A DNA stretch of 64,000 nt, taken from assembly GCF_031880315.1 (NCBI RefSeq), contig NZ_CP134771.1:3220001-3284000 (forward strand), written 5' to 3'. Source of the stretch: Pseudomonas baltica. Lineage in GTDB: Bacteria; Pseudomonadota; Gammaproteobacteria; Pseudomonadales; Pseudomonadaceae. Below, in pieces: positions 55,152 through 64,000 of this stretch. The notes under the pieces were generated by a model. It did no database searches. It saw only the letters and a program-made list of their open reading frames with translations, and was not told the DNA's origin. Position numbers and translations under genes: made by a program. Numbering within the stretch: position 1 is the stretch's first letter; every line of letters begins with the position of its first letter.

Positions 55152-55165
55152 AGTTTGCTAACTAT
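55150..55165. promoter_or_regulatory. Palindromic operator at the MarR start codon
   Basis: ATAGTT-TGCT-AACTAT is a perfect 6-bp inverted repeat immediately upstream of, and touching, the annotated ATG, in AT-rich DNA. It is the right size and place for a MarR dimer site, so autoregulation of the efflux operon is likely. Confidence 0.6.
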
Positions 55166-55259
55166 CTATATTCCGGCAAGGTGCGCTTGTAGTCAATAGT
55201 TACAATTTGCCTGCATCACTCATCGGCAATGGTGCTTTATCTCGCCGGCGAACCCGCCA

Positions 55260-56573
55260 TCACGGCCTGACCCACGTCAGGTCTCGTGCTAAAGCAGCGG
55301 CGGCCGCCAGCAGCTGTGCATCGTCGCGCAAGGCCCCGATGACTTGCAGACCAACGGGCAACTCCCCCGCCGCCCGGTCCAGCGGCAGATTGACCTGAGG
55401 CAGACCAAACGCGGTCCACAGCTTGATCAGGTCCGAGGGACCGGTGCTGCCCAGTCCCGCCAGCGCGACCGTTGGGCAACTGACACACAGCAACGCGTCG
55501 TACTCGCCGATGATATCCGCCAGCACGGGTGCCTGCTTGGCCAGGCGCGCCTTCGCTTCGGCCTCGGCGGCCCAGGCGATCGACTGTCCGTGCTCGATCA
55601 TTTCCCGAGTGGAGGCGCTAATGCGCGAGGCGTCGGTGGCGTATTCCTTGGCCAACGAGCGGGCGCCTTCGCAGTCGTTGATCAATGCGTGGTCAGTGAA
55701 GACGGTGTCGAACAGCGGAGGCAGCACCACTTCCGCAATGCGATGGCCCGCATCGCGCAATCGCGCCATGGCCTGCCGCGCAGCCTCGCGGACGTCAGGG
55801 GATACGCTGTCCCAGCGCGAAGTGCGACAAAAACCCAGGTGTAGCGAGGACCGCACGGTCGGCGCGGACGGCAGGCCAGGGATCAATACCCGCCCGAGCA
55901 GCGCCAGGTCGCGTACGGAGCGGCCATACCAGCCGACCGTGTCGAAGCTGGGAGCCAGCGGCTTGATGCCCTCTAGAGATACCAGCCCGAAAGACGGTTT
56001 GAAGGCGTGCACGCCACAGAAGGCCGCAGGCTTGATCAACGAACCCGCCGTCTGCGTGCCCAGCGCCACGGGAAAGAAGCCCGCCGCCATACCGGCCGCC
56101 GATCCCGCACTGGAACTGCCAGGCGTACAGCGCAGATCATGAGGGTTGCGGGTCGGGCCGGTGTGCATATAGGCGAACTCGGTGGTGTGGGTCTTGCCCA
56201 TCACGACCGCACCGGCTTGACGCAGCAGCGTCACCACATGGGCGTCACGCGCCGGACGATGGCCTTGGTACAGGGGAGAAAAGTACTCAGTGGGGTAGTC
56301 GACGGTATCGAACATGTCCTTGACCCCCACCGTCAGCCCGGCCAGCGGCCCGCCGGTCGATTGCGCTGCCTGCTGACGCACGCGGTCCGCAGAAAAGCTG
56401 GCGAAGGCCTGCACATGGGGTTCGTGTTCGGCGATGCGCGCCAGAAAGCTCTCAGCAATGGCGCTGGCGGTCGCTTGGCCGCTGCCCACCGCGAGGGTGA
56501 TGGCTGTCGCATCGGGATACGGGGCGATGAGCGTGCGCTGAAGGGAGATTTCATTGTTGTTATCGAATTGCAT
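55260..56573 (-). CDS. Amidase (amidase-signature family)
   Basis: A 437-residue Ser-cisSer-Lys hydrolase. The catalytic Lys lies in TVGVKDMFDT, the cis-Ser in PGSSSAGSAAGMAAG, and the nucleophile Ser in LGTQTAGSLIKPAAF. It hydrolyses an amide of unknown identity (AtzF/allophanate- or GatA-like relatives). Its 3' end lies 109 nt from the MarR gene, which it does not overlap. No signal peptide, so it is cytoplasmic. Confidence 0.88.
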   Translation of the reverse strand: MQFDNNNEISLQRTLIAPYPDATAITLAVGSGQATASAIAESFLARIAEHEPHVQAFASFSADRVRQQAAQSTGGPLAGLTVGVKDMFDTVDYPTEYFSPLYQGHRPARDAHVVTLLRQAGAVVMGKTHTTEFAYMHTGPTRNPHDLRCTPGSSSAGSAAGMAAGFFPVALGTQTAGSLIKPAAFCGVHAFKPSFGLVSLEGIKPLAPSFDTVGWYGRSVRDLALLGRVLIPGLPSAPTVRSSLHLGFCRTSRWDSVSPDVREAARQAMARLRDAGHRIAEVVLPPLFDTVFTDHALINDCEGARSLAKEYATDASRISASTREMIEHGQSIAWAAEAEAKARLAKQAPVLADIIGEYDALLCVSCPTVALAGLGSTGPSDLIKLWTAFGLPQVNLPLDRAAGELPVGLQVIGALRDDAQLLAAAAALARDLTWVRP

Positions 56574-56688
56574 CTACTGGCTTCCTGTAAGCACTCAGGG
56601 CTGGGAAACCGAGTTTAGGCAAGGAAACCAAGGGGCATTGCGCCCCTTGTATTGCAATATGTTTAACGCACAGGTCGCTGAGGTAGGG

Positions 56689-57027
56689 TCAGATCAACCC
56701 AGTCTCTTCATCATTGATCAAATGGCTCAACCCACCCAGCGCCTCCCGAGCATTGGTGCGGTCGGTGAGCTTGGCCTGGGCCGCTTCCGGCAGGTCGGTG
56801 ACGCGGATCACGCCCTTGCTGGTGAGCACCTGGATCAAGTCGTCCAGTACCCGGATCATGTCCAAGTCGGACTGCTTGAGCTGCTTGAGGCTGCCCTCGA
56901 TGGCCGCGTTGGCGAACCATGTCTGGATCTCATGATTATCGGCTGGCAGCGTCTCGTTGGCTTCGGCATAGGCTGCCGCCTCCACACGCAACAACTGCCC
57001 GTTTGCGTCGCGCTGAACGTAGAACAT
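56689..57027 (-). CDS. Conserved hypothetical 112-residue protein
   Basis: A small soluble protein, MFYVQRDANGQLLRVEAAAY..., with a predicted beta start and a helical remainder (LPADNHEIQTWFANAAIEGS; LDMIRVLDDLIQVLTSKGVI). Homologues of this kind are common in Pseudomonas and lack an established role; I see no TrpB or other enzyme motif. It lies between the amidase and the adhesin, on the same strand, but each is separated by more than 110 nt. Confidence 0.75.
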   Translation of the reverse strand: MFYVQRDANGQLLRVEAAAYAEANETLPADNHEIQTWFANAAIEGSLKQLKQSDLDMIRVLDDLIQVLTSKGVIRVTDLPEAAQAKLTDRTNAREALGGLSHLINDEETGLI

Positions 57028-57116
57028 GGCTCACCTCGGGAAGAAACTGCTGACCAGCATAGGTGTTTCTGGGACGGTCGCAAAGCCGCTGCGCCCGGTG
57101 GGTAAAAATCCAAAGA

Positions 57117-57163
57117 GCCGGCTCCCGCAGCCACCGCGCAAGGCAGAGGCTGTGGGAGCCGGC
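57117..57163. terminator. REP-like hairpin downstream of the adhesin
   Basis: GCCGGCTCCCGCAGCC (57117-57132) pairs with GGCTGTGGGAGCCGGC (57148-57163). It lies 62 nt past the adhesin stop, between it and the 112-residue protein. It is a very stable 16-bp stem with one mismatch, so it probably ends or protects the adhesin message. Confidence 0.7.
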
Positions 57164-57224
57164 CCAAAAGTTACGGCTACCGATGCCGCCCTCCCCTGTG
57201 ACGGGGCGGGCGGTGTCGGGTCTA

Positions 57225-60200
57225 TCAGTGGTGATCGACCTTGATAGTCGGATCGGTACCGGCAACCAGCGACTTGATGGTGTCGTTGCTCCAGCTCACA
57301 TTGTCGACGTGGATGGTGACATCCGCCGCGGCCGTGGCGATCTTGCCTGAGCTGTTGATGCTCAGGGTGGTGCCCGTGCTGTCGGTGGTCGCCTTGATGT
57401 AGTCGGAGATGTTGGTGACGGTCGCGGTCTGCAGCAGGTCGCTCAGGTCGAGTTTATCGCCCTCGGTGGTGCTGAAGTCCTTGATCACGTTGGTACCGGT
57501 ATCGCCTTTGAGCCACATGAAGGTATCAGCGCCAGTGCCGCCCGACAGGATGTTGTTACCCGAGCCAGGGAGCAGGATGTCGTTGCCGGCGCCGCCCTGC
57601 AGCGTGTCGTTACCGCCCTGACCGAACAGGATGTCATTGCCATCGCCGCCCAGCAGGGTGTCGTTGCCACCGGTTGTCGAGACGTTCAGGGTGCCCGCCG
57701 TGGTGGCGATGGAACCGTTGAACTCGGTGATGTGGTTGGTGATGTACTGGTGCAGCGTTTCATCACTGACGCTGGAGGTGCTGTTCGTGGCCGAGGTCAC
57801 ATAGGCGCGCAGTGCTTCTGCGCCTTCCACCGCGGTGCCGCTGGTTGGGGTGAAGGTCACCATGTCGCCGAACAGAATGTCGTTGCCGGTCGAACCCGTC
57901 ACGCTGTCATCACCCGCAGGTACGGCCGCCGTGCTGCTGTGGATGGCAGTGCCCAGGTCGCTGGCGCTGACGTTGTTCTGGATCACGCCGTCAGTGTCGA
58001 ACTTGGCTAGCGTCGTGCCATCGACACTGCTGCCCAGACCAATGGCGTAGACGGTAGACGAGGCCTTGAGCGTCGCGAAATCGTCAGCCGCAGCGGTCAC
58101 GGCTGCACTGGTGGTGCCCGAAACCGCATTCCCATTGGACAGGTACTCGTTGGGCTGACCGTCAGTGATGAAGTAGGTCAGGTTAGTCACACCGGTAGTC
58201 GTGTGCGTCGAGAACCAGGTATTGGCAGACTGGAACGCAGCTTCGTAGTCGGTCCGACCGCTGGCCGAATAGCTCTTCATCGTATTGATCAAGGTATCCA
58301 GCGCGTTGGCATCCGCCAGGTTGACGCTGACGGTGGAGACGACCTTGGTGCTGAAGTTTTCCAGGAACACGTTCACCGTACCGGCATGGTCGCCGGTCAG
58401 GCTGCTCTTCAGATCATTGAAGACTTGAGTGAGTTGGGAAATCGCGACGCTGAGTGCGCTCTTGCCCGTGCCCGAAACGGTGCCGCTCATCGACCCCGAG
58501 GTATCGACGATGAATGCCAGGTTGTAGCTGGCACCCTTGACCAACTGGGTGCCGCTGACGTCGCCGACCATGATGGTATTGGCGCCGCTGGAGGCCGTCT
58601 GGGTGTCGGTACCCGCCCCACCGGTTTGCGTGGCGAAGGTCTCGGCCGCCACGGTAATAGTGGTGGTTGCCGCCGCCGACTTGGCATTCAGAGCGCCGGT
58701 GCCGTCATCGACCGTCACGGTGACGGTGCGGGTGCTTTGCGCGGCTGGCGTGCCAGTGCTGGTGGTGTCATAGCCGTTGTTGCTATAGGTCACCGCCTTG
58801 ATGGCTGCCTGGTAGTCCGCGTAAGTCCCGGTCCCGCTCAGGGTCACGACGATGCTGCTGCCCGACGTCGCTACGGTGCCAGTGATGCCGCTCGGCAAGG
58901 TGCCGAACGCCAGCGAGTCGCCCGCCGTCGCACTGTTCAAGGTGATCGTCGCGCCTGCGACGGTGCCGGTACCTTGGGTATCGGTAATGGTCGCATCGGT
59001 GTCAGCGATCGATACCGCCGTGCCTGGTGTGGCGTAGGCAACTGCGTAATCGTTGTTGGTCGCACCGCTGCTGTTGTTGAGGTCAAGGTCAATGGCCGGC
59101 GCGAAGTTGGCCTGGTCGACGGTGACCACGAACGAGGTCTGGCTCGACGCGGTACTGTTGTTGCTGCCTTCGATCGACGTTCCGGTGACCACTACGGTGA
59201 TGGTCCCGACGTAGTTGGTCGGAGCCTTCAGGGACAGATTGCTCAGGTCCGCGTTGGTCACGGTGTAAGTGCCGTCCGTGTTCGCGGTCAGCGCCGTGGC
59301 ACCCGAGTAGATCTGAGTACCTGTTGGCAGGCCGCTCAAGGTCACGCTGTGGGTTTCCGAGCCATCGTTGTCGGAGAAGGTCGCCGTGATCGCGCTGAGC
59401 TTGATCAGGGTGTTTTCCATCCCGTGGTTGATCGACGAGGCGGTGTAGAAGCCCTCGCCGTTCGAGCCGTTGAGCGCCGACAAGGTCACACCGTTGGCCG
59501 CGGCATCGGCGGTGCTGGTGTAGGTGATCAGGCCGCTGCCGGACAGGCTGGTAGCGGCGGCACCGTCGACCGAGACCTGCAGGTTGTAGTTGCCTGGGCC
59601 GGATTGATTGTAGTGGTAGATATCCAGGGTGTAGTAGCCCGATACCGTCGGCGTGAAGCTGCCGGTGATCGCACCTGAATTGTTGCCCCAGGTCGCCGTG
59701 GCGGCCAGCTTGCCACCCAAGGTCACGGCGAAGCTGTCATCCGCCGTGCCGCTGAAGGTGTAGACCTTGCCGGCGGTCAGGTACACCAGGCCGGTGGCTT
59801 CGGTCGCAGTGCCCGCAGTGACGCTGTTGCTGGTAGTGGTACCGGTGGTGTGCGTGGAGTTGAAGTCCTTCACCACCGTGCCGGACGTGGTCGCCGTGTG
59901 GCTGGCCGCGTAGGTGTTGATGTCGCCAGTCAACGTGGTACCGGTGATGCCGTTACCGTTGGTGCCGAAGGTGGTCTTGCCGGCGCTGTCGAGCACATAG
60001 GTGCTCAATAGCAGGCCAGTCGACGTCTGCGTTGGCAGCGCGACCGACAAGGTCGGCGCATCGGCCACGGCATTGAGGTCGATGGTCACGGTCTTGACCG
60101 CACTGAGGCCATTGTTGGCAGCACCGCTGCCATCGGTGGCCTGGAAGCTCAGCTGGGCGTAGTCATGCTGGTTGTTGCCCACACCATTGGCGACGTTGCC

Positions 60201-63200
60201 GTTGCTCGACTCGTTGAGGGCCGGGACGAACTGCAGGCTGCTGGCCGAGGTGAACACCTTGGCGGCTGAACCACCCTGCAGATCGGCAGCGGTCAGGGTG
60301 ACCCAGGTGGTACCGACCAGATACTGCACCGAGCCGTTGGCTGGCAACGCGGTGAAGACGATACCCAGGCTCGAAGCCGGGCTGTCGACATCGGCGACGC
60401 CGAAGGTCGACCAGGCGATGGCCTTGGCGGTGTCTTCAGTACCGGTGATGGTGCTGTTGACTGCGGTGGGTGCATCGTTGACTGCAACCACGGTGATGCT
60501 GTTGCTTTCCGAGCCAGTCAGCAGGGTAGTGGTGTTGCCGCCATTGTCAGTAGCGACCACGGAGACGTTACGAGTACCCGCAACTGGCGTATCACCCGGT
60601 GCCGCGAAGGTGATCGAAGAGATCAGCGCTTTGTAGGCGGCGATATCGGCGGTGCCGGTCAGGGTGTAGGTCACGGTGCCGTTAGCGATCGAACCGGTAG
60701 CCGCGACCGCGATGCCGTTTTGCGCACCGATGGCCACAACGTCGCCAACCTGCAGGTTGGTCAAGGTCACGACGACCTTGCTCAAGGTGCTGTCATCAGC
60801 ATCGGTGATCGCCAGGGCGCCGACAGCCGATTTGGCGGCATCGCCTTCGGTAAAGGTCACGTTGCTGCCGGCCACGACCGGTGCATCGTTGACCGCACTG
60901 ACGCTGATCACCGAAGTCGCGGTGTTCGACGCCAGGCCATCATCGTCTTTCACGACAACCGTCACCGAACGTGCCGTGGTGTCAGGGTTGGCGCTGGTGT
61001 TGTTGTAGGTGATCGAGTCGATCAGGTTCTGATACGTCGCCTTGGTTGCAGTACCGGTCAGGGTAACGGCGATGCTGCTGGCAGTGCCGGTAGCCGGTGT
61101 GCTGACGATGTTCCAGGTGATGCCGTTGGTGGTACCTGAGGTCGAAGTCGAGCTGCCAATGTTCAGGACATCGGATGCTTTGGCGTTGGTCAGGGTGACG
61201 GTAGCGCCACTCAGGTTGTCACTGTCGACATCGGTGATCAGAGCGTTAGCCACGATGGCAACCGCACCGCCTTTCTCGGTGAAGCCGGTGGTGGTATCGG
61301 CCGTGGTGGTGTTGCTCGGGCTCAAGTCCAACACAGGCGCATCGTTGACGTTGACGACATTGACGGTAACGGTCGCCGTCGAGGTCAAACCACTCGGATC
61401 GCTGATGGTGTAGCTGAAGCTCGCGGCGCCTTGGTAGTTGGTCTCTGGCGTGTACACGACGTTGCCGGTAGCAGCGTTGTAGACCACGGTGCCATGGGTG
61501 TCGCTGGTGGCAGTCACGCTGTCGATCTTGATGACGTCATGATCAGGATCGCTGTCGTTGCTCAGCAAGTCGGCGCCCTTGATCACCAGCGGGGTTTCTT
61601 CCAGCGTGGTCAGGGTCGAGTGCGTCAGCGTCCCCGCAGTGGAGCCCAGGGTGCTGTAGGTATTGCCGCCATCGGTGCTCACCTGCACCAACAGTTTGGC
61701 GACGCCACCTTGATCCCAGTAGACGATCTGGATGTCGTGCGCGCCAGCGGTGCTACCGGTCGTGAAGGTGCCGATATTCGACGTGGCGCTCTGGTTCTGG
61801 CTGACCGAAACCACCGCCTTGCCGTCGATGAGGACGGTGTAGCCGTCATCCGCAGTGACTTTGAAGGTGTAGGTGGTGTTGGCGTTCAGGTTGACCTTGC
61901 CGAACAGTTCGACGATCACATCCGAGGTGTTCGGCTGAGTGCCGACAACGTTGGTGGCGTTAGTCCCGTTGGTGCCAAGGAACGTCGCGAGGTCGCCGCT
62001 GCTGCCCAATGGACCATTGACGGCATAGTTCAGCTGGGTCGCCGAGAAGGTCACATCCGGCGTGTGCGCGGCGATGTAGTCCGTGGCCTGCTTGATAGTG
62101 CCCAGGTTCGGTTGCGTAGTGTTGTTCTGCGCGTAGCCGTAGTAGTTGGCTTGCAGGCCGGCAATGTTGAGGGCCGGAACGTCGTTTACCGCGATAGGTG
62201 CATCGTTGACCGCCACCACGGTGATGCTGTTGCTTTCCGAACCAGTCAGCAGCGTGGTGGTGTTACCGCCGTTGTCGGTAGCGACGACCGAGACGTCACG
62301 GGTACCCGCGACTGGGGTGTCGCCCGGTGCAGCGAAGGTGATCGACGAGATCAGCGCTTTGTAGGCGGCGATATCGGCGGTGCCGGTCAAGGTGTAAGTC
62401 ACGGTGCCTTGGGCTACCGAACCGGTGGCCGCGACATTGATGCCGCTTTGCGCGCCGATGGCGACGACGTCGCCTGCCTGCAGGCTGCTCAGGGTCACGA
62501 CGACCTTGCTCAGCGTGCTGTCATCGGCGTCAGTGATCGCCAAGGTACCCACGGCCGATTTGGCTGCATCGCCTTCGGTGAAGGTGACGTTGCTGCCAGT
62601 CACGACTGGCGCGTTGTCCACTGCCGCGATGTTCAGGGTGCTGGTTGCGACGTTGGACGCGGCATCCCCCACGTTATCGCTGTTCAAGCCGGTATCGGTC
62701 ACTTGCACGGTCACGGTACGTGGCGTGGTGTCCGGGTTCTGGCTGGTGCTGCTGTATTGCAGCGAGTTGATCAGCGTCTGGTAGTCAGCGCGGCTAGCAT
62801 CGCCGCTCAGGGTGATGGTCAGCGTGGTGCCGTTGATCGAGGTGCTGTACGTCACGCCCGCGACATCAGTGCTGCCGCTGGTGCCGACCGCGCCCACCAC
62901 GTGGCTCGAGGTCAGTACGTCGGTGCCCTGGTAGTTGCTCAGGGTGATGGTCGCGCCGTGGATCTGCTTGCCGGCAACGCTGTTGTCTTCGTCGGTGATG
63001 GTGAAGCCGTTGACCAGGGCAACGGCAGCGCCGCCTTCGGTGTAGGAACTGCCGGTATCGGCTACAACCGGGGCATCGTTGACGAAGGTCACTGTTGGCG
63101 TCGCTGCGCTCTGACCCGTCAGGGTGCCGTCGCTTACGGTCAAATCTACGGCAGGCAGTGCATTGCCCGCGTTGACGAAGGCCGCGCCTTTGTCGGTCAG

Positions 63201-64000
63201 CACCACGGTGTTACCGCTGATGGCGTAGTACTGATCGACGTTGGTACCGGTGGTGAAGTTCACGGTCAGGTTCGGGCTGTCCGGGTCGGCAGTCGTGAAG
63301 GTCGCGGCCACATCGTTGCCGTGGGCGCTGTTTTCCGTGATCGGGTTGGCGACGACAGTGATGGTCGGTGCATCGTTGACCGCAACCACAGTGATGCTGT
63401 TGCTTTCCGAACCAGTCAGCAGCGTGGTGGTGTTGCCGCCGTTGTCGGTAGCGACGACCGAGACGTCACGGGTACCCGCGACTGGGGTGTCGCCCGGTGC
63501 AGCGAAGGTGATCGACGAGATCAGCGCTTTGTAGGCGGCGATATCGGCGGTGCCGGTCAAGGTGTAGGTCACGGTGCCTTGGGCTACCGAACCGGTAGCC
63601 GCGACATTGATGCCGTTCTGCGCGCCGATGGCGACGACGTCGCCAGCGTGCAGGCTGCTCAGGGTCACGACGACCTTGCTCAAGGTGCTGTCATCGGCGT
63701 CAGTGATCGCCAAGGTACCCACGGCCGATTTGGCTGCATCGCCTTCGGTGAAGGTGACGTTGCTGCCGGTCACGACTGGCGCGTTGTCCACTGCCGTGAT
63801 GTTCAGGGTGCTGGTTGCGACGTTGGACGCGGCATCACCTACGTTGTCGCTGTTCAAGCCGGTATCGGTCACTTGCACGGTCACGGTACGTGGCGTGGTG
63901 TCCGGGTTCTGGCTGGTGCTGCTGTATTGCAGCGAGTTGATCAGCGTCTGGTAGTCAGCGCGGCTGGCATCGCCGGTGAGGGTGATGGTCAGCGTGGTGC
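57225..64000 (-). CDS. Giant RTX surface adhesin, C-terminal part (LapA/MapA-like)
   Basis: The last 2,258 residues of a type I secreted adhesin whose start lies beyond the right edge. From the N-side of the visible part: tandem Ig/cadherin-like repeats joined by NDAPV; a PA14-like domain (about 62,170-61,640); more repeats; a second PA14-like domain (about 60,050-59,520); a vWA domain (about 58,550-57,980) with the metal site DTSGSMSG; RTX calcium repeats (GGNDTLLGGDGNDILFGQGG, about 57,680-57,510); and a type I secretion C-terminus. The N-terminal retention module cannot be seen. It probably anchors cells to surfaces in biofilms, possibly under c-di-GMP control. Confidence 0.92.
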   Translation of the reverse strand, partial: TTLTITLTGDASRADYQTLINSLQYSSTSQNPDTTPRTVTVQVTDTGLNSDNVGDAASNVATSTLNITAVDNAPVVTGSNVTFTEGDAAKSAVGTLAITDADDSTLSKVVVTLSSLHAGDVVAIGAQNGINVAATGSVAQGTVTYTLTGTADIAAYKALISSITFAAPGDTPVAGTRDVSVVATDNGGNTTTLLTGSESNSITVVAVNDAPTITVVANPITENSAHGNDVAATFTTADPDSPNLTVNFTTGTNVDQYYAISGNTVVLTDKGAAFVNAGNALPAVDLTVSDGTLTGQSAATPTVTFVNDAPVVADTGSSYTEGGAAVALVNGFTITDEDNSVAGKQIHGATITLSNYQGTDVLTSSHVVGAVGTSGSTDVAGVTYSTSINGTTLTITLSGDASRADYQTLINSLQYSSTSQNPDTTPRTVTVQVTDTGLNSDNVGDAASNVATSTLNIAAVDNAPVVTGSNVTFTEGDAAKSAVGTLAITDADDSTLSKVVVTLSSLQAGDVVAIGAQSGINVAATGSVAQGTVTYTLTGTADIAAYKALISSITFAAPGDTPVAGTRDVSVVATDNGGNTTTLLTGSESNSITVVAVNDAPIAVNDVPALNIAGLQANYYGYAQNNTTQPNLGTIKQATDYIAAHTPDVTFSATQLNYAVNGPLGSSGDLATFLGTNGTNATNVVGTQPNTSDVIVELFGKVNLNANTTYTFKVTADDGYTVLIDGKAVVSVSQNQSATSNIGTFTTGSTAGAHDIQIVYWDQGGVAKLLVQVSTDGGNTYSTLGSTAGTLTHSTLTTLEETPLVIKGADLLSNDSDPDHDVIKIDSVTATSDTHGTVVYNAATGNVVYTPETNYQGAASFSYTISDPSGLTSTATVTVNVVNVNDAPVLDLSPSNTTTADTTTGFTEKGGAVAIVANALITDVDSDNLSGATVTLTNAKASDVLNIGSSTSTSGTTNGITWNIVSTPATGTASSIAVTLTGTATKATYQNLIDSITYNNTSANPDTTARSVTVVVKDDDGLASNTATSVISVSAVNDAPVVAGSNVTFTEGDAAKSAVGALAITDADDSTLSKVVVTLTNLQVGDVVAIGAQNGIAVAATGSIANGTVTYTLTGTADIAAYKALISSITFAAPGDTPVAGTRNVSVVATDNGGNTTTLLTGSESNSITVVAVNDAPTAVNSTITGTEDTAKAIAWSTFGVADVDSPASSLGIVFTALPANGSVQYLVGTTWVTLTAADLQGGSAAKVFTSASSLQFVPALNESSNGNVANGVGNNQHDYAQLSFQATDGSGAANNGLSAVKTVTIDLNAVADAPTLSVALPTQTSTGLLLSTYVLDSAGKTTFGTNGNGITGTTLTGDINTYAASHTATTSGTVVKDFNSTHTTGTTTSNSVTAGTATEATGLVYLTAGKVYTFSGTADDSFAVTLGGKLAATATWGNNSGAITGSFTPTVSGYYTLDIYHYNQSGPGNYNLQVSVDGAAATSLSGSGLITYTSTADAAANGVTLSALNGSNGEGFYTASSINHGMENTLIKLSAITATFSDNDGSETHSVTLSGLPTGTQIYSGATALTANTDGTYTVTNADLSNLSLKAPTNYVGTITVVVTGTSIEGSNNSTASSQTSFVVTVDQANFAPAIDLDLNNSSGATNNDYAVAYATPGTAVSIADTDATITDTQGTGTVAGATITLNSATAGDSLAFGTLPSGITGTVATSGSSIVVTLSGTGTYADYQAAIKAVTYSNNGYDTTSTGTPAAQSTRTVTVTVDDGTGALNAKSAAATTTITVAAETFATQTGGAGTDTQTASSGANTIMVGDVSGTQLVKGASYNLAFIVDTSGSMSGTVSGTGKSALSVAISQLTQVFNDLKSSLTGDHAGTVNVFLENFSTKVVSTVSVNLADANALDTLINTMKSYSASGRTDYEAAFQSANTWFSTHTTTGVTNLTYFITDGQPNEYLSNGNAVSGTTSAAVTAAADDFATLKASSTVYAIGLGSSVDGTTLAKFDTDGVIQNNVSASDLGTAIHSSTAAVPAGDDSVTGSTGNDILFGDMVTFTPTSGTAVEGAEALRAYVTSATNSTSSVSDETLHQYITNHITEFNGSIATTAGTLNVSTTGGNDTLLGGDGNDILFGQGGNDTLQGGAGNDILLPGSGNNILSGGTGADTFMWLKGDTGTNVIKDFSTTEGDKLDLSDLLQTATVTNISDYIKATTDSTGTTLSINSSGKIATAAADVTIHVDNVSWSNDTIKSLVAGTDPTIKVDHH
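62221..62830 (-). repeat. Adhesin internal repeat, copy A
   Basis: 610 bp that match 63391-64000 with about 17 differences, at an exact spacing of 1,170 bp (390 codons). The copies encode near-identical Ig-like repeat blocks. A more diverged third copy of the same block begins near 60,493. Confidence 0.9.
63391..64000 (-). repeat. Adhesin internal repeat, copy B
   Basis: 610 bp at about 97% identity to 62221-62830. It continues to the right edge, so the array may extend further. Confidence 0.9.

Noticed and set aside
57225..64000. CRISPR array or satellite repeats
   Set aside because: The repeats are coding, long (610 bp) and in frame; no short regularly spaced direct repeats with spacers were seen here or elsewhere in the window.

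Overview
The window is chromosomal DNA of a Pseudomonas, probably of the putida/fluorescens side. Evidence: GC-rich codon use; REP palindromes built on the 'GCTCCCACAG' core; OscA next to Sbp; a DesA-type desaturase; a gabDT operon; and a LapA/MapA-like giant adhesin. There are about 46 genes with very little spare DNA, no rRNA and no CRISPR. The only intact tRNA is tRNA-Arg(CCG).

Layout. 1-1.75 kb: sulfur acquisition (cysT 5' part, sbp, oscA). 1.8-7.5 kb: two c-di-GMP proteins on either side of a fatty acid desaturase, then a pseudo-receiver/HDOD protein. 7.6-10.5 kb: gabT and gabD. 10.83-19.55 kb: an 8.6-kb genomic island in the 3' end of tRNA-Arg(CCG), bounded by identical 35-bp attL and attR copies. 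Its integrase is cut off by an IS3-family element. Its cargo is an SDR, a quinone-type MDR reductase, a LysR regulator, a luciferase-like oxidoreductase and an MFS exporter, with IS66 and IS5 wreckage. 19.7-20.5 kb: an antitoxin-like gene with a dead PIN toxin. 20.7-40.6 kb: a large catabolic region of Lrp regulator, HAD proteins, a second GABA-type aminotransferase and a second semialdehyde dehydrogenase, hydroxyacid/tartrate dehydrogenases, an ArgE-like deacylase, an HcnABC/opine-oxidase-like three-subunit oxidase, a peptide-type ABC importer, a PuuB-like oxidase and another aldehyde dehydrogenase. 40.8-43.6 kb: GNAT, bicupin and a MetC-like lyase. 43.7-47.1 kb: an Escherichia-type cytochrome bd operon (cydP-A-B-X-ybgE) with an Anr/FNR-like box. 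47.2-49.9 kb: two coupled GTPases. 50.0-55.2 kb: a MarR-controlled AaeXAB-like tripartite efflux operon. 55.2-57.0 kb: an amidase and a small unknown protein. 57.2 kb to the right edge: the C-terminal 2,258 residues of an RTX adhesin whose start lies outside the window.

How it fits together. The most striking unit is the run from 34,959 down to 28,384. Seven genes (two permeases, a double-ATPase, an Fe-S subunit, two flavoprotein subunits and an M20 deacylase) are joined by stop/start overlaps or a 1-nt gap, so import and oxidation look built as one unit. With the neighbouring transaminase and semialdehyde dehydrogenase, the simplest inference is uptake and oxidative cleavage of an N-substituted amino acid or opine-like compound, with carbon leaving through a GABA/succinate-semialdehyde-like route. 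The substrate cannot be read from sequence alone.
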